From positions 1 to 9,075 of the forward strand of contig JBKOWY010000185.1 in assembly GCA_046724655.1 (NCBI GenBank): DNA of 9,075 nt, read 5' to 3'. A model generated the notes under the pieces. The model saw only the letters and a list, made by a program, of their open reading frames with translations, was not told the DNA's origin and did not search any database. Origin of the DNA: JALZAA01 sp046724655 (lineage in GTDB: Bacteria; Actinomycetota; Acidimicrobiia; IMCC26256; JACDBD01). Made by a program: the position numbers and the translations under genes. Positions 1 to 5,484 of the stretch are shown one piece after another (position 1 is the first letter of the stretch; every line of letters starts with the position of its first letter).

Positions 1-174
1 GACGTCCTGCTCGAGGCGCACGTGCTCGACTTCGACGGCGACCTCTACGACCAACGGGCAAAGGTCCGCTTCCGCGAGTGGATCCGCGGCCAGGAACGCT
101 TCGAATCCACCGACGCGCTGATCGACCAGATGGAGGCCGACGTGGAGGCAACGCGTCGCATCCTCGGGGTATGA
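1..174 (+). CDS. ribF: RibF C-terminus (riboflavin kinase / FAD synthetase), 5'-truncated by the window
   Basis: The open frame enters at base 1 and ends at TGA 172-174, giving the last 57 residues. The segment EAHVLDFDGDLYDQ followed by VRFREWIR is the typical end of the riboflavin kinase domain of bifunctional RibF, which turns riboflavin into FMN and then FAD in the cytoplasm. The closing helix (STDALIDQMEADVEATRRIL) also matches the family, where a DVEAAR-like helix ends the protein. The N-terminal FMN adenylyltransferase domain lies outside the window. The gene directly precedes rpsO, as in many actinobacteria, which supports the call. The short length is due only to the window edge; I see no frameshift. 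The main uncertainty is that just one third of the kinase domain is visible. Confidence 0.8.
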   Translation, partial: DVLLEAHVLDFDGDLYDQRAKVRFREWIRGQERFESTDALIDQMEADVEATRRILGV

Positions 175-189
175 CCCGCCGCAGGCGGG
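175..189 (+). terminator. Short GC hairpin directly after ribF (weak terminator candidate)
   Basis: CCCGCC (175-180) pairs perfectly with GGCGGG (184-189) across a GCA loop, beginning at the base after the ribF stop codon. It is followed by purines (GAAAGAGAAGG), not a T run, so it is not a canonical intrinsic terminator. It could be a weak terminator of the U-less actinobacterial type or a 3'-end stabiliser. Confidence 0.3.
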
Positions 190-204
190 GAAAGAGAAGG
201 CGCG

Positions 205-213
205 TGGTACGCT
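205..213 (+). promoter_or_regulatory. Possible extended -10 promoter element for rpsO
   Basis: TGG followed by TACGCT matches the extended -10 pattern TGN-TANNNT. No TTGAC-like -35 box lies 16-18 bases upstream (that stretch is GC-rich), so activity would depend on the extended -10. It predicts a start near base 220, inside the inverted repeat 214-243. That repeat would then act partly as DNA rather than as a complete RNA hairpin. Confidence 0.3.
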
Positions 214-282
214 GAGAGCGCGTCGGCACGTGCCGGCGCTCTCCCACACTGAGGCAAGACTCAGTCAGAAGGCCCACGCTTC
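214..282 (+). promoter_or_regulatory. Structured rpsO leader with three consecutive hairpins (candidate S15 autoregulatory region)
   Basis: Three stems can be drawn. First, GAGAGCGC (214-221) pairs with GCGCTCTC (236-243), enclosing a two-base GT bulge and an inner CGGCAC/GTGCCG palindrome (224-235). Second, ACTGAG (248-253) pairs with CTCAGT (260-265) around a six-base loop. Third, GAAG (268-271) pairs with CTTC (279-282), covering most of the only Shine-Dalgarno-like sequence before rpsO. S15 is known to repress its own mRNA through structured leaders that differ between phyla. This layout fits such a control region, but the match to any described S15 leader class is inference. Confidence 0.45.
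266..272 (+). promoter_or_regulatory. Ribosome binding site of rpsO, unusually distant
   Basis: CAGAAGG is the only Shine-Dalgarno-like sequence upstream of the ATG at 286, and 13 bases separate them, more than the usual 5-9. The reading frame is closed upstream by TGA at 250-252 with no other start in between, so the ATG is fixed. The spacing, together with the GAAG/CTTC pairing, suggests that access to this site is structure-dependent. Confidence 0.5.
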
Positions 283-285
283 CGC

Positions 286-543
286 ATGCCCGACACCGCG
301 GCCACGATCGCCGAGCACCGCCTCCACGAGACCGATACCGGCTCGCCGGAGGTCCAGGTGGCGCTCCTGACCGACAGGATCAACCACCTCACGGACCACC
401 TGAAGGCCCATACCAAGGACCATCACTCGCGCCGTGGGCTGCTCATGCTCGTCGGTCGTCGGCGTCGCCTGCTCGACTACCTCCGGCGCAACGACGTCGA
501 GCGGTACCGAGCGCTCATCGCGAAACTGGGTCTCCGTCGTTAG
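286..543 (+). CDS. rpsO: 30S ribosomal protein S15
   Basis: This 85-residue protein binds the central domain of 16S rRNA (helices 20-22) and nucleates assembly of the 30S platform. The signature TDTGSPEVQVALLTDRI near residues 16-32, KDHHSRRGLLMLVGRRRRLL in the middle and the C-terminal ALIAKLGLRR are hallmarks of the family. The usual length is about 89 residues; the difference lies at the N-terminus, where the first helix is slightly short (MPDTAATIAEH). The start is fixed because no other in-frame start occurs before an upstream stop. The gene sits between ribF and pnp. The rpsO-pnp pairing is widespread in bacteria and is often cotranscribed with post-transcriptional control, which the structured flanking regions here would suit. 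Confidence 0.97.
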   Translation: MPDTAATIAEHRLHETDTGSPEVQVALLTDRINHLTDHLKAHTKDHHSRRGLLMLVGRRRRLLDYLRRNDVERYRALIAKLGLRR

Positions 544-546
544 TGA

Positions 547-571
547 TACTCGGCGTCGAGGACGCCGAGTA
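547..571 (+). terminator. Perfect 11-bp hairpin after rpsO, without T tract
   Basis: TACTCGGCGTC (547-557) pairs perfectly with GACGCCGAGTA (561-571) around a GAG loop, starting 4 bases after the rpsO stop. The strand continues GGAGTAACC, so there is no U run. It could be a U-less (attenuating) terminator, an RNA 3'-end protector for rpsO mRNA, or a processing site between rpsO and pnp. Its position just after a stop codon supports a role in RNA rather than chance. Confidence 0.6.
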
Positions 572-604
572 GGAGTAACCAGACCAGAGATAGAGGGGCG
601 TCAT

Positions 605-660
605 CGGTTGTCAGTCGCCACCGCCCGAGCCGCCGTTCGGGCCGTGACCACTGAGAACCG
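605..660 (+). promoter_or_regulatory. Long imperfect hairpin in the pnp leader (candidate RNase III / PNPase autoregulation site)
   Basis: A 56-base region folds back on itself: CGGTT (605-609) with AACCG (656-660); a G-G mismatch; TCAGT (611-615) with ACTGA (650-654); a 3x3 internal loop; CAC (619-621) with GTG (644-646); a C-C mismatch; GCCCGA (623-628) with TCGGGC (637-642); and an eight-base loop. That gives 19 Watson-Crick pairs. In E. coli a long stem in the pnp leader is cut by RNase III and then used by PNPase to destabilise its own mRNA. The same location and shape here suggest similar control, but this is inference. Confidence 0.5.
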
Positions 661-666
661 GAGGCC

Positions 667-693
667 CCCTCTCGGAGAAGAGAAAGAGGGAGG
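667..693 (+). promoter_or_regulatory. pnp Shine-Dalgarno within a possible sequestering hairpin
   Basis: AGAGGGAGG (685-693) is a good ribosome binding site with 9 bases before the ATG at 703, and it decides that start. CCCTCT (667-672) can pair perfectly with AGAGGG (685-690), which would hide most of the site, leaving a 12-base purine-rich loop. This third stem of the intergenic region could couple upstream RNA processing to translation of pnp. Confidence 0.5.
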
Positions 694-702
694 CGCGTTC
701 CT

Positions 703-3210
703 ATGCCTGATCAAGGGCAAGACAACGCCATTCGCGTAGAAGGCGTCGTCAACAGCGCCGGCAAGACCATGTCGTTCGAGACCGGCCGTCTGGCCCCGCT
801 GGCAGACGGCGCCGTCGTGGTCCAGATCGGCGACACCACGCTGCTCAGCACGGTCGTCACCGACAAGCCCCGGGAGGGAATCGACTTCTTCCCGCTGACC
901 GTCGACGTCGAGGAGCGCATGTACGCGGCGGGCAAGATCCCGGGGTCGTTCTTCCGGCGCGAGGGCAGACCGGGCGAGCAGGCCATCCTGACGGCCAGGC
1001 TCACGGACCGGCCGCTGCGGCCGTCGTTCCCCGAGGGCTTCCGCAACGAGATGCAGGTCATCGCGACCATCCTCGGGGCCGACCTCGAGAACCCGCACGA
1101 CGTGGCGTCGATCAACGGCGCGTCGGCGGCGCTCATGGTGTCCGGCATCCCGTTCCGGGGGCCGATCGGCGCGGTGCGGGTCGCGCACCGCAACGGCGAG
1201 TGGATCGCGCACCCCACCTACCAGGAGGGTGACGAGTCCACGTTCGAGCTCGTCGTCGCCGGCCGCCGCACCGACTCCGGCGACATCGCGATCATGATGG
1301 TGGAAGCAGGCGGCACCGAGGCCACCTGGGAGCTGTACGAACAGGGCGCCCCGAAGATCACCGAAGACCTCATCGCCGAGGGCCTCGAGGCGTCGAAGCG
1401 CTGGATCGAAGCGTCGATCGACCTACAGCTCGAGCTGCGCCGCGCGTACGAGGAGGCGCGGGGTCCGATCGAGCCGATCCCGTACGAGGTGCGCACCGAC
1501 TACGACGACGACGTGTACGCCGCAGTCGACGACGCCGCTCGGGCTCAGGTCGAAGAGGCGATGAAGATCGCCGACAAGTCGAGCCGCGAGGAACGCACCC
1601 ACGAGCTGGAAGCACAAGTCGTCGAGCAGCTCTGCGGCACCCCGGACGCGCCGGGCAAGTTCGCCGACCGCGCCGGACAGGTCAAGAAGGCGTTCCGCGC
1701 GCTGCAGAAGGAAGTCGTGCGCCAGCGGATCGTGAACGACGGCGTACGGATCGACGGTCGCACACCGAGCGACATCCGGACGCTGAGCGCCGAGGTCGGC
1801 GTCATTTCCACGGCCCACGGTTCAGGGCTCTTCCAGCGGGGCGAGACCCAGGTGCTCACGGTTGCCACGCTGGGCATGCCCCGGATGGAACAGATGCTCG
1901 ACACGATCGGCATCGAAGAGCGGAAGCGCTATATCCACCACTACAACTTCCCGCCGTTCTCGACCGGAGAGGTCGGACGAGTCGGCTCGCCGAAGCGGCG
2001 TGAGATCGGTCATGGCGCGCTCGCCGAGCGGGCGCTGATACCGGTGGTGCCGAGCGAGGAGGAGTGGCCATACACGATGCGCGTCGTGTCCGACGTGCTG
2101 TCCTCCAACGGCTCGACCTCGATGGCATCCGTGTGCGGGTCGACCCTGTCGCTCATGGACGCCGGTGTGCCGATCAAGGCTCCGATTGCAGGCATCGCGA
2201 TGGGCCTCGTCTACGCCGACGACAAGTACACGACGCTGACCGACATCCTCGGCGCCGAGGACGCCTTCGGCGACATGGACTTCAAAGTGGCCGGCACCGA
2301 CGAGTTCGTGACCGCGTTGCAGCTCGACACGAAGATCGACGGCCTCCCCGCCGATGTGCTCGCCCAGGCGCTCCAGCAGGCGAAAGAAGCGCGTCTGAAG
2401 GTGCTGGCGACCCTGCGGGAGGCGATCCCGGAACCCCGATCCGACGTCCGCGAGCGTGCGCCGAAGATCGTGAGCTTCACGATCCCGCTCGACAAGATCG
2501 GCGAGGTGATCGGCCCGAAGGGGAAGGTCATCAACGCCATCACGCTCGAGACCGGCGCCGACATCTCCGTCAGCGACGACGGGGTCGTCGGAACCGTCAC
2601 GATCGGCTCGAAGGACGGGTCCCAGGTCGAGGAAGCCCGCCGGCGCATCGAGCTCATCCTCGAGCCGCCGATGGCCGAGATCGGCGCGACCTACCGGGGC
2701 AAGGTCGTGAACATCACCAAGTTCGGCGCGTTCGTGAACATCCTTCCGGGCCGGGACGGATTGCTGCACATCTCGAAGCTCGGCGGCGGCCGGCGCATCG
2801 ACCGGGTGGAGGATGTGCTCAATCTCGGCGATGAGGTCGAAGTACGCGTTTCCGACATGGACAACCAGGGGAAGCTGTCCTTGTCACTCGTTGACGAAGC
2901 CGCGGTTGGTGAACGCGGTGAAGGCGACCGGAGCGGGCCAGCCCGGGACGACGGACCGGTCGGCGGAGACAGGCGCCGGAGATCCGAGGCCGACCGACGA
3001 GGCGGCGACCGCGACCGAGGTGCACGGCCACGCGACGAGCACGGTGAGCGATCCCGAGACCGAGGGCGAGCGAGGGAAAGCGTGTCCTTCGAACAGCACT
3101 GGGAGAGCCAGGCCCGAGACGAGTTCGGCGACCTCGGACCCGACGACGCGGCGCGACCCGAGCGCCGCGGCGGGGGTAGGCGGCGAGGTGGCCGAGGCGG
3201 CGACCGGTAG
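703..3210 (+). CDS. pnp: Polynucleotide phosphorylase (PNPase / GpsI) with long Arg/Gly-rich C-terminal tail
   Basis: This 835-residue enzyme degrades RNA 3'-to-5' with phosphate, releasing nucleoside diphosphates, and acts as a ring-shaped trimer in the cytoplasm. Actinobacterial homologues were also described as guanosine pentaphosphate synthetases (GpsI). The first RNase PH domain spans about 15-150 (FFPLTVDVEER at 62-72), a helical domain about 230-340, and the second RNase PH domain from about 345 (RIDGR 349-353, FQRGETQ 377-383). D520 and D526 in the AEDAFGDMDFK segment align with E. coli catalytic D486 and D492. A KH domain carries GPKG at 604-607, and an S1 domain runs from about 661 to 730. 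Residues 732-835 are a low-complexity tail (about 27 Arg and 21 Gly in 104), beyond the family's usual end, with one hydrophobic island at 793-812. The start is set by the AGAGGGAGG site. The M16 gene begins 3 bases after the stop. Confidence 0.97.
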   Translation: MPDQGQDNAIRVEGVVNSAGKTMSFETGRLAPLADGAVVVQIGDTTLLSTVVTDKPREGIDFFPLTVDVEERMYAAGKIPGSFFRREGRPGEQAILTARLTDRPLRPSFPEGFRNEMQVIATILGADLENPHDVASINGASAALMVSGIPFRGPIGAVRVAHRNGEWIAHPTYQEGDESTFELVVAGRRTDSGDIAIMMVEAGGTEATWELYEQGAPKITEDLIAEGLEASKRWIEASIDLQLELRRAYEEARGPIEPIPYEVRTDYDDDVYAAVDDAARAQVEEAMKIADKSSREERTHELEAQVVEQLCGTPDAPGKFADRAGQVKKAFRALQKEVVRQRIVNDGVRIDGRTPSDIRTLSAEVGVISTAHGSGLFQRGETQVLTVATLGMPRMEQMLDTIGIEERKRYIHHYNFPPFSTGEVGRVGSPKRREIGHGALAERALIPVVPSEEEWPYTMRVVSDVLSSNGSTSMASVCGSTLSLMDAGVPIKAPIAGIAMGLVYADDKYTTLTDILGAEDAFGDMDFKVAGTDEFVTALQLDTKIDGLPADVLAQALQQAKEARLKVLATLREAIPEPRSDVRERAPKIVSFTIPLDKIGEVIGPKGKVINAITLETGADISVSDDGVVGTVTIGSKDGSQVEEARRRIELILEPPMAEIGATYRGKVVNITKFGAFVNILPGRDGLLHISKLGGGRRIDRVEDVLNLGDEVEVRVSDMDNQGKLSLSLVDEAAVGERGEGDRSGPARDDGPVGGDRRRRSEADRRGGDRDRGARPRDEHGERSRDRGRARESVSFEQHWESQARDEFGDLGPDDAARPERRGGGRRRGGRGGDR

Positions 3211-3213
3211 CCC

Positions 3214-4503
3214 GTGGCGGGCCACGCCGAAGCGGGCCCGGCGGGCGAGGGTGTTCGTAGGACGCGGCTGGATTCGGGACTCCGGATCGTCACGGAAGCG
3301 CTCCCGGGGCTGCGTTCGGTCTCTGTCGGATTCTGGGTTGGCGTCGGTTCGCGCGACGAACGCGACGACGAGCGCGGTACCTCGCACTTTCTCGAGCACC
3401 TGCTCTTCAAGGGAACGGCGGACCGGGGAGCACACGAGATCGCACACGCCGTCGAGTCCGTCGGCGGCGACATGAACGCGTTCACGATGCAGGAGATGAC
3501 CGCGTTCTACGTACGCGTCCCCGAGGACCAGCTGGATCTCGCCATCGACACGCTGAGCGACGTCGTCTGGGCACCTGCCTTGCGAACCCAGGACGTCGAT
3601 GCCGAGCGGCAGGTCATCCTGGAAGAGCTCCGCATGCGTGAAGACGCGCCGGACGATCTCGTGCACGACATCTTCGCCCAGGCGATGTTCCCGGACCATC
3701 CGCTCGGTCGCGAGGTGCTCGGCACCCCCGCGTCGATCCGGGCGATGGAGCGCGACACGATCGCGCGCTACCACGGCGAGTACTACCGGCCTTCGGCGGT
3801 CGTCGTGGCCGCGGCCGGGAACCTCCGGCACGATGACGTGGTCGAGCGCGTCGCGGCGCGATCCCCGGGGCGGGCGTCGAACGGCCGCCTGCGATCGGCC
3901 GAAGATCCCCTCCCGGCGCGTCCGCTCGCCGTGCTCACCCGGAACAGCGAACAGGTCCACGCGGTCGTGGGCACGCGCGGCGTGCCACGTGATGACCCCG
4001 ACCGCTACCCGCTCACCGTCCTCAACCAGGCATTGGGGGGCGGGCTCTCGTCGCGCCTCTTCCAGGAGGTCCGCGAGCGGCGCGGCCTCGCCTACTCCGT
4101 GTACTCGTACCGCGTCGCCTACCTCGAGACTGGCGCGTTCGCGGTGTACGTCGGAACCGCGCCCGAGCGGGCCCACGAAGCCGTCGAGGTCGTCGGCGCA
4201 GAGCTCGACCGTGTGCTGCACGAGCATGGGATCGGCGAGGACGATCTCGAATCCGCCAAGGGTCACCTCAAGGGATCGATGGCGCTCTCACTCGAGACAT
4301 CCAACAGCCGGATGCACCGGCTCGGCAGCAGCGAGCTGATCCTCGACGAGGTGGTGTCGCTCGACGAGCTGGTCGATCGAGTTTCCTCGGTCACGACCGA
4401 TGATGTCTCTCGGGTTGTCGATCGGGTCTTCTCCCTCGGCCCGCGCACGCTCGCCGTCGTCGGGCCGGTCGACGAAAAGACACTCACCGCCGTCCCGAAC
4501 TGA
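3214..4503 (+). CDS. pepR: M16 family zinc metallopeptidase (processing-peptidase-like, PepR type)
   Basis: The product is a 429-residue member of peptidase family M16B, related to mitochondrial processing peptidase. The inverted zinc motif HFLEH lies at 58-62 (H58 and H62 ligands, E61 catalytic base), with the third ligand expected at E137 or E138 in VILEELRMRED. The C-terminal half carries GGGLSSRLFQEVRERRGLAYSVYS (about 275-298, split as GGGLSSRLFQEV and RERRGLAYSV), the substrate-binding glycine/arginine-tyrosine region of the family. Length is normal for a two-domain M16B protein, which usually works as a dimer. No signal peptide is visible, so it is likely cytoplasmic. The start is GTG, 3 bases after the pnp stop, with only a weak GAGGCGG at 3194-3200, implying translation coupled to pnp. 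The physiological substrate is unknown; the same gene follows pnp in mycobacteria (pepR). Confidence 0.93.
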   Translation: MAGHAEAGPAGEGVRRTRLDSGLRIVTEALPGLRSVSVGFWVGVGSRDERDDERGTSHFLEHLLFKGTADRGAHEIAHAVESVGGDMNAFTMQEMTAFYVRVPEDQLDLAIDTLSDVVWAPALRTQDVDAERQVILEELRMREDAPDDLVHDIFAQAMFPDHPLGREVLGTPASIRAMERDTIARYHGEYYRPSAVVVAAAGNLRHDDVVERVAARSPGRASNGRLRSAEDPLPARPLAVLTRNSEQVHAVVGTRGVPRDDPDRYPLTVLNQALGGGLSSRLFQEVRERRGLAYSVYSYRVAYLETGAFAVYVGTAPERAHEAVEVVGAELDRVLHEHGIGEDDLESAKGHLKGSMALSLETSNSRMHRLGSSELILDEVVSLDELVDRVSSVTTDDVSRVVDRVFSLGPRTLAVVGPVDEKTLTAVPN

Positions 4504-4542
4504 GCGTCCGCGCCGGCGCTCGCCACCGCCGCGGCCGAGATT

Positions 4543-4548
4543 TAGCCT
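4543..4548 (+). promoter_or_regulatory. -10 element suggesting a leaderless dapB transcript
   Basis: TAGCCT fits the actinobacterial -10 pattern TANNNT and ends 7 bases before the dapB ATG at 4556, so transcription would start at or next to the A of ATG. No Shine-Dalgarno sequence precedes this ATG, and no clear -35 box is seen 17-18 bases upstream. This spacing is the usual signature of leaderless genes in actinobacteria. Confidence 0.45.
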
Positions 4549-4555
4549 TGACGTC

Positions 4556-5347
4556 ATGATCCCGGTCGGCGTGTTCGGTGCGGGCGGCCGGATGGGCCGC
4601 ACGGTCAGCCAGGCGGTCGTCGACGATCCGGAGCTCGAACTGGTGGCAGCGGTCGACCCGCAACACGCCGGCATCGACCTCGATCAGATCGGCCTCCACG
4701 GGACCGGGCTCCACATCGCGGCAGCGCCCCAGGCGATAGCCGACGCGGGCGCGGAGGTCGCAGTCGACTTCACGGTGCTGGACGCCGCTCGCGAGAACCT
4801 GGAGTGGTGCGCCGATCACGGCGTGCACGCCGTCGTCGGGACGACGGGCTTCACGCCCGACGACCTGGAGACCTTTCGCAAGCGCTTTGCCGACGCCGAG
4901 TCGAACGCCTTGATCGCGCCGAACTTCGCCATCGGCGCAGTGCTGATGATGCGGCTGGCCGAGCTGGCGGCGCCGTTCTTCGACACCGCCGAGATCGTCG
5001 AGCTGCATCACGACAACAAGGTCGACGCCCCGTCCGGCACTGCGATCATGACCGCCCGGCGGATGGCAGATGCGTCGAGCGAATGGGCCCCGGATCCGAC
5101 GAAGTCCGTCGTCGTCGAAGACGCCCGGGGTGGGTTGGGCCCGGGCGGGATCCGAGTGCACTCGCTGCGGCTGCGGGGCGCCGTGGCACACCACGAGGTC
5201 GTGCTCGGGACGATGGGTCAGTCCCTTACCATCCGCCACGACTCGTACGACCGTACGTCGTTCATGCCGGGGGTCCTGCTGGCGATCCGCGGCGTGCGTG
5301 AGCATCCCGGCCTCACCGTCGGTCTCGACGCGCTGCTGAACCTCTGA
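4556..5347 (+). CDS. dapB: 4-hydroxy-tetrahydrodipicolinate reductase
   Basis: DapB reduces the DapA product with NAD(P)H to tetrahydrodipicolinate in the diaminopimelate/lysine pathway, in the cytoplasm; the product feeds peptidoglycan and lysine synthesis. The 263-residue protein is of normal length. The dinucleotide-binding motif GAGGRMG is at 8-14. The segment VVGTTGF lies in the middle, and ELHHDNKVDAPSGTA spans 149-163. In it H151 and K155 correspond to the E. coli catalytic pair H159 and K163. The frame is open further upstream into the M16 gene, but homology begins at MIPVGVFGAGG, so ATG 4556 is chosen. There is no ribosome binding site, consistent with a leaderless mRNA. The 52-base gap from the M16 gene contains a GCGCCGGCGC palindrome (4510-4519) of unclear meaning. 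dapB is close to pnp and the peptidase in other actinobacteria too. Confidence 0.95.
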   Translation: MIPVGVFGAGGRMGRTVSQAVVDDPELELVAAVDPQHAGIDLDQIGLHGTGLHIAAAPQAIADAGAEVAVDFTVLDAARENLEWCADHGVHAVVGTTGFTPDDLETFRKRFADAESNALIAPNFAIGAVLMMRLAELAAPFFDTAEIVELHHDNKVDAPSGTAIMTARRMADASSEWAPDPTKSVVVEDARGGLGPGGIRVHSLRLRGAVAHHEVVLGTMGQSLTIRHDSYDRTSFMPGVLLAIRGVREHPGLTVGLDALLNL

Positions 5348-5356
5348 CGCAGCGTG

Positions 5357-5376
5357 TGACCCGCGCTGACCTGCGC
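5357..5376 (+). repeat. Tandem 10-bp direct repeats upstream of the liv operon promoter
   Basis: TGACCCGCGC (5357-5366) is followed immediately by TGACCTGCGC (5367-5376), with 9 of 10 bases identical. A poorer copy, TGACGCAGCG, starts at 5345 and includes the dapB stop codon. A 10-base period places both copies on the same face of the helix, just upstream of the -35 box at 5385. They could be a regulator-binding array, but two copies may also be chance. Confidence 0.4.
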
Positions 5377-5384
5377 ACATGCTC

Positions 5385-5413
5385 TTGAGCGGGGCATTCC
5401 CGCTCATTAGTGT
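5385..5413 (+). promoter_or_regulatory. Candidate sigma-70-type promoter of the livF-livG-ligase-livH operon
   Basis: TTGAGC (5385-5390) and TAGTGT (5408-5413) are separated by exactly 17 bases and fit the actinobacterial consensus TTGAC(N) and TANNNT. Transcription would start near 5420, leaving a leader of about 68 bases before livF. It is the best promoter-like pair I found between dapB and livF, and it sits where a new operon would be expected to begin. Confidence 0.5.
5386..5406 (+). promoter_or_regulatory. Perfect 8+8 inverted repeat: operator candidate, or dapB terminator
   Basis: TGAGCGGG (5386-5393) and CCCGCTCA (5399-5406) are perfect inverted repeats around GCATT. As DNA, the palindrome fills the space between the -35 and -10 boxes, the classic place for a dimeric repressor. 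As RNA, it would be an 8-bp hairpin 38 bases after the dapB stop, followed by TTAGTGTCC, too poor in T for a strong intrinsic terminator. Both roles are possible. Confidence 0.5.
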
Positions 5414-5423
5414 CCAGCGCGGG

Positions 5424-5445
5424 GACGGTGGCTTTGCCGACCGTC
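5424..5445 (+). promoter_or_regulatory. Leader hairpin at the 5' end of the liv operon transcript
   Basis: GACGGT (5424-5429) pairs with ACCGTC (5440-5445), continuing inward as GGC/GCC (5430-5432 with 5436-5438) around a TTT loop, with G5439 bulged. If transcription starts near 5420, this nine-pair stem lies at the very 5' end of the mRNA, where it could protect the RNA or take part in regulation. Confidence 0.4.
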
Positions 5446-5477
5446 ACCGCAGGAGCCGGAGCTTGCGACGGCGACCC

Positions 5478-5484
5478 AGGGGGG
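5478..5484 (+). promoter_or_regulatory. Ribosome binding site deciding the livF start
   Basis: AGGGGGG precedes ATG 5488 by 3 bases and an in-frame GTG at 5494 by 9 bases. The GTG at 5410, which would add 26 residues, has no ribosome binding site and overlaps the proposed -10 box. ATG 5488 is preferred, but GTG 5494 has the more usual spacing. Confidence 0.55.

Noticed and set aside
545..550. GATACT as a -10 box for a pnp promoter
   Set aside because: It lacks a -35 partner, overlaps the rpsO stop region and is part of the perfect hairpin 547-571, which explains it better.
1822..2769. A 315-codon - strand open frame inside pnp
   Set aside because: It is antisense to the conserved PNPase catalytic, KH and S1 regions; composition (His, Arg, Asp, Gly rich) is that of a shadow frame and no family is recognised.
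2813..3475. A + strand frame bridging the pnp tail and the start of the M16 gene, considered as a sign of a frameshifted or fused protein
   Set aside because: The pnp frame runs cleanly through the tail to TAG at 3208-3210 and the M16 frame has its own GTG 3 bases later; the bridging frame has only Ser/Thr/Arg-rich low-complexity sequence.
2884..4266. A 460-codon open frame on the - strand across the end of pnp and the M16 gene
   Set aside because: It lies entirely opposite two well-identified genes, has no recognisable motif, and is Arg/Asp/Val-rich in the way expected of a shadow frame in GC-rich DNA.
4510..4519. GCGCCGGCGC palindrome between the M16 gene and dapB, considered as a terminator
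   Set aside because: A 10-base self-complementary GC word without a loop or T run is common by chance at this GC content; no support for a role.
4400..4555. Upstream extension of dapB into the M16 gene
   Set aside because: The added residues are Ser/Arg/Pro-rich and out of frame with the real M16 coding sequence; DapB homology starts at the ATG at 4556.
4484..5407. A 307-codon - strand open frame opposite dapB
   Set aside because: dapB is certain on the + strand with catalytic residues in place; the reverse frame shows no motif and no plausible start signal.
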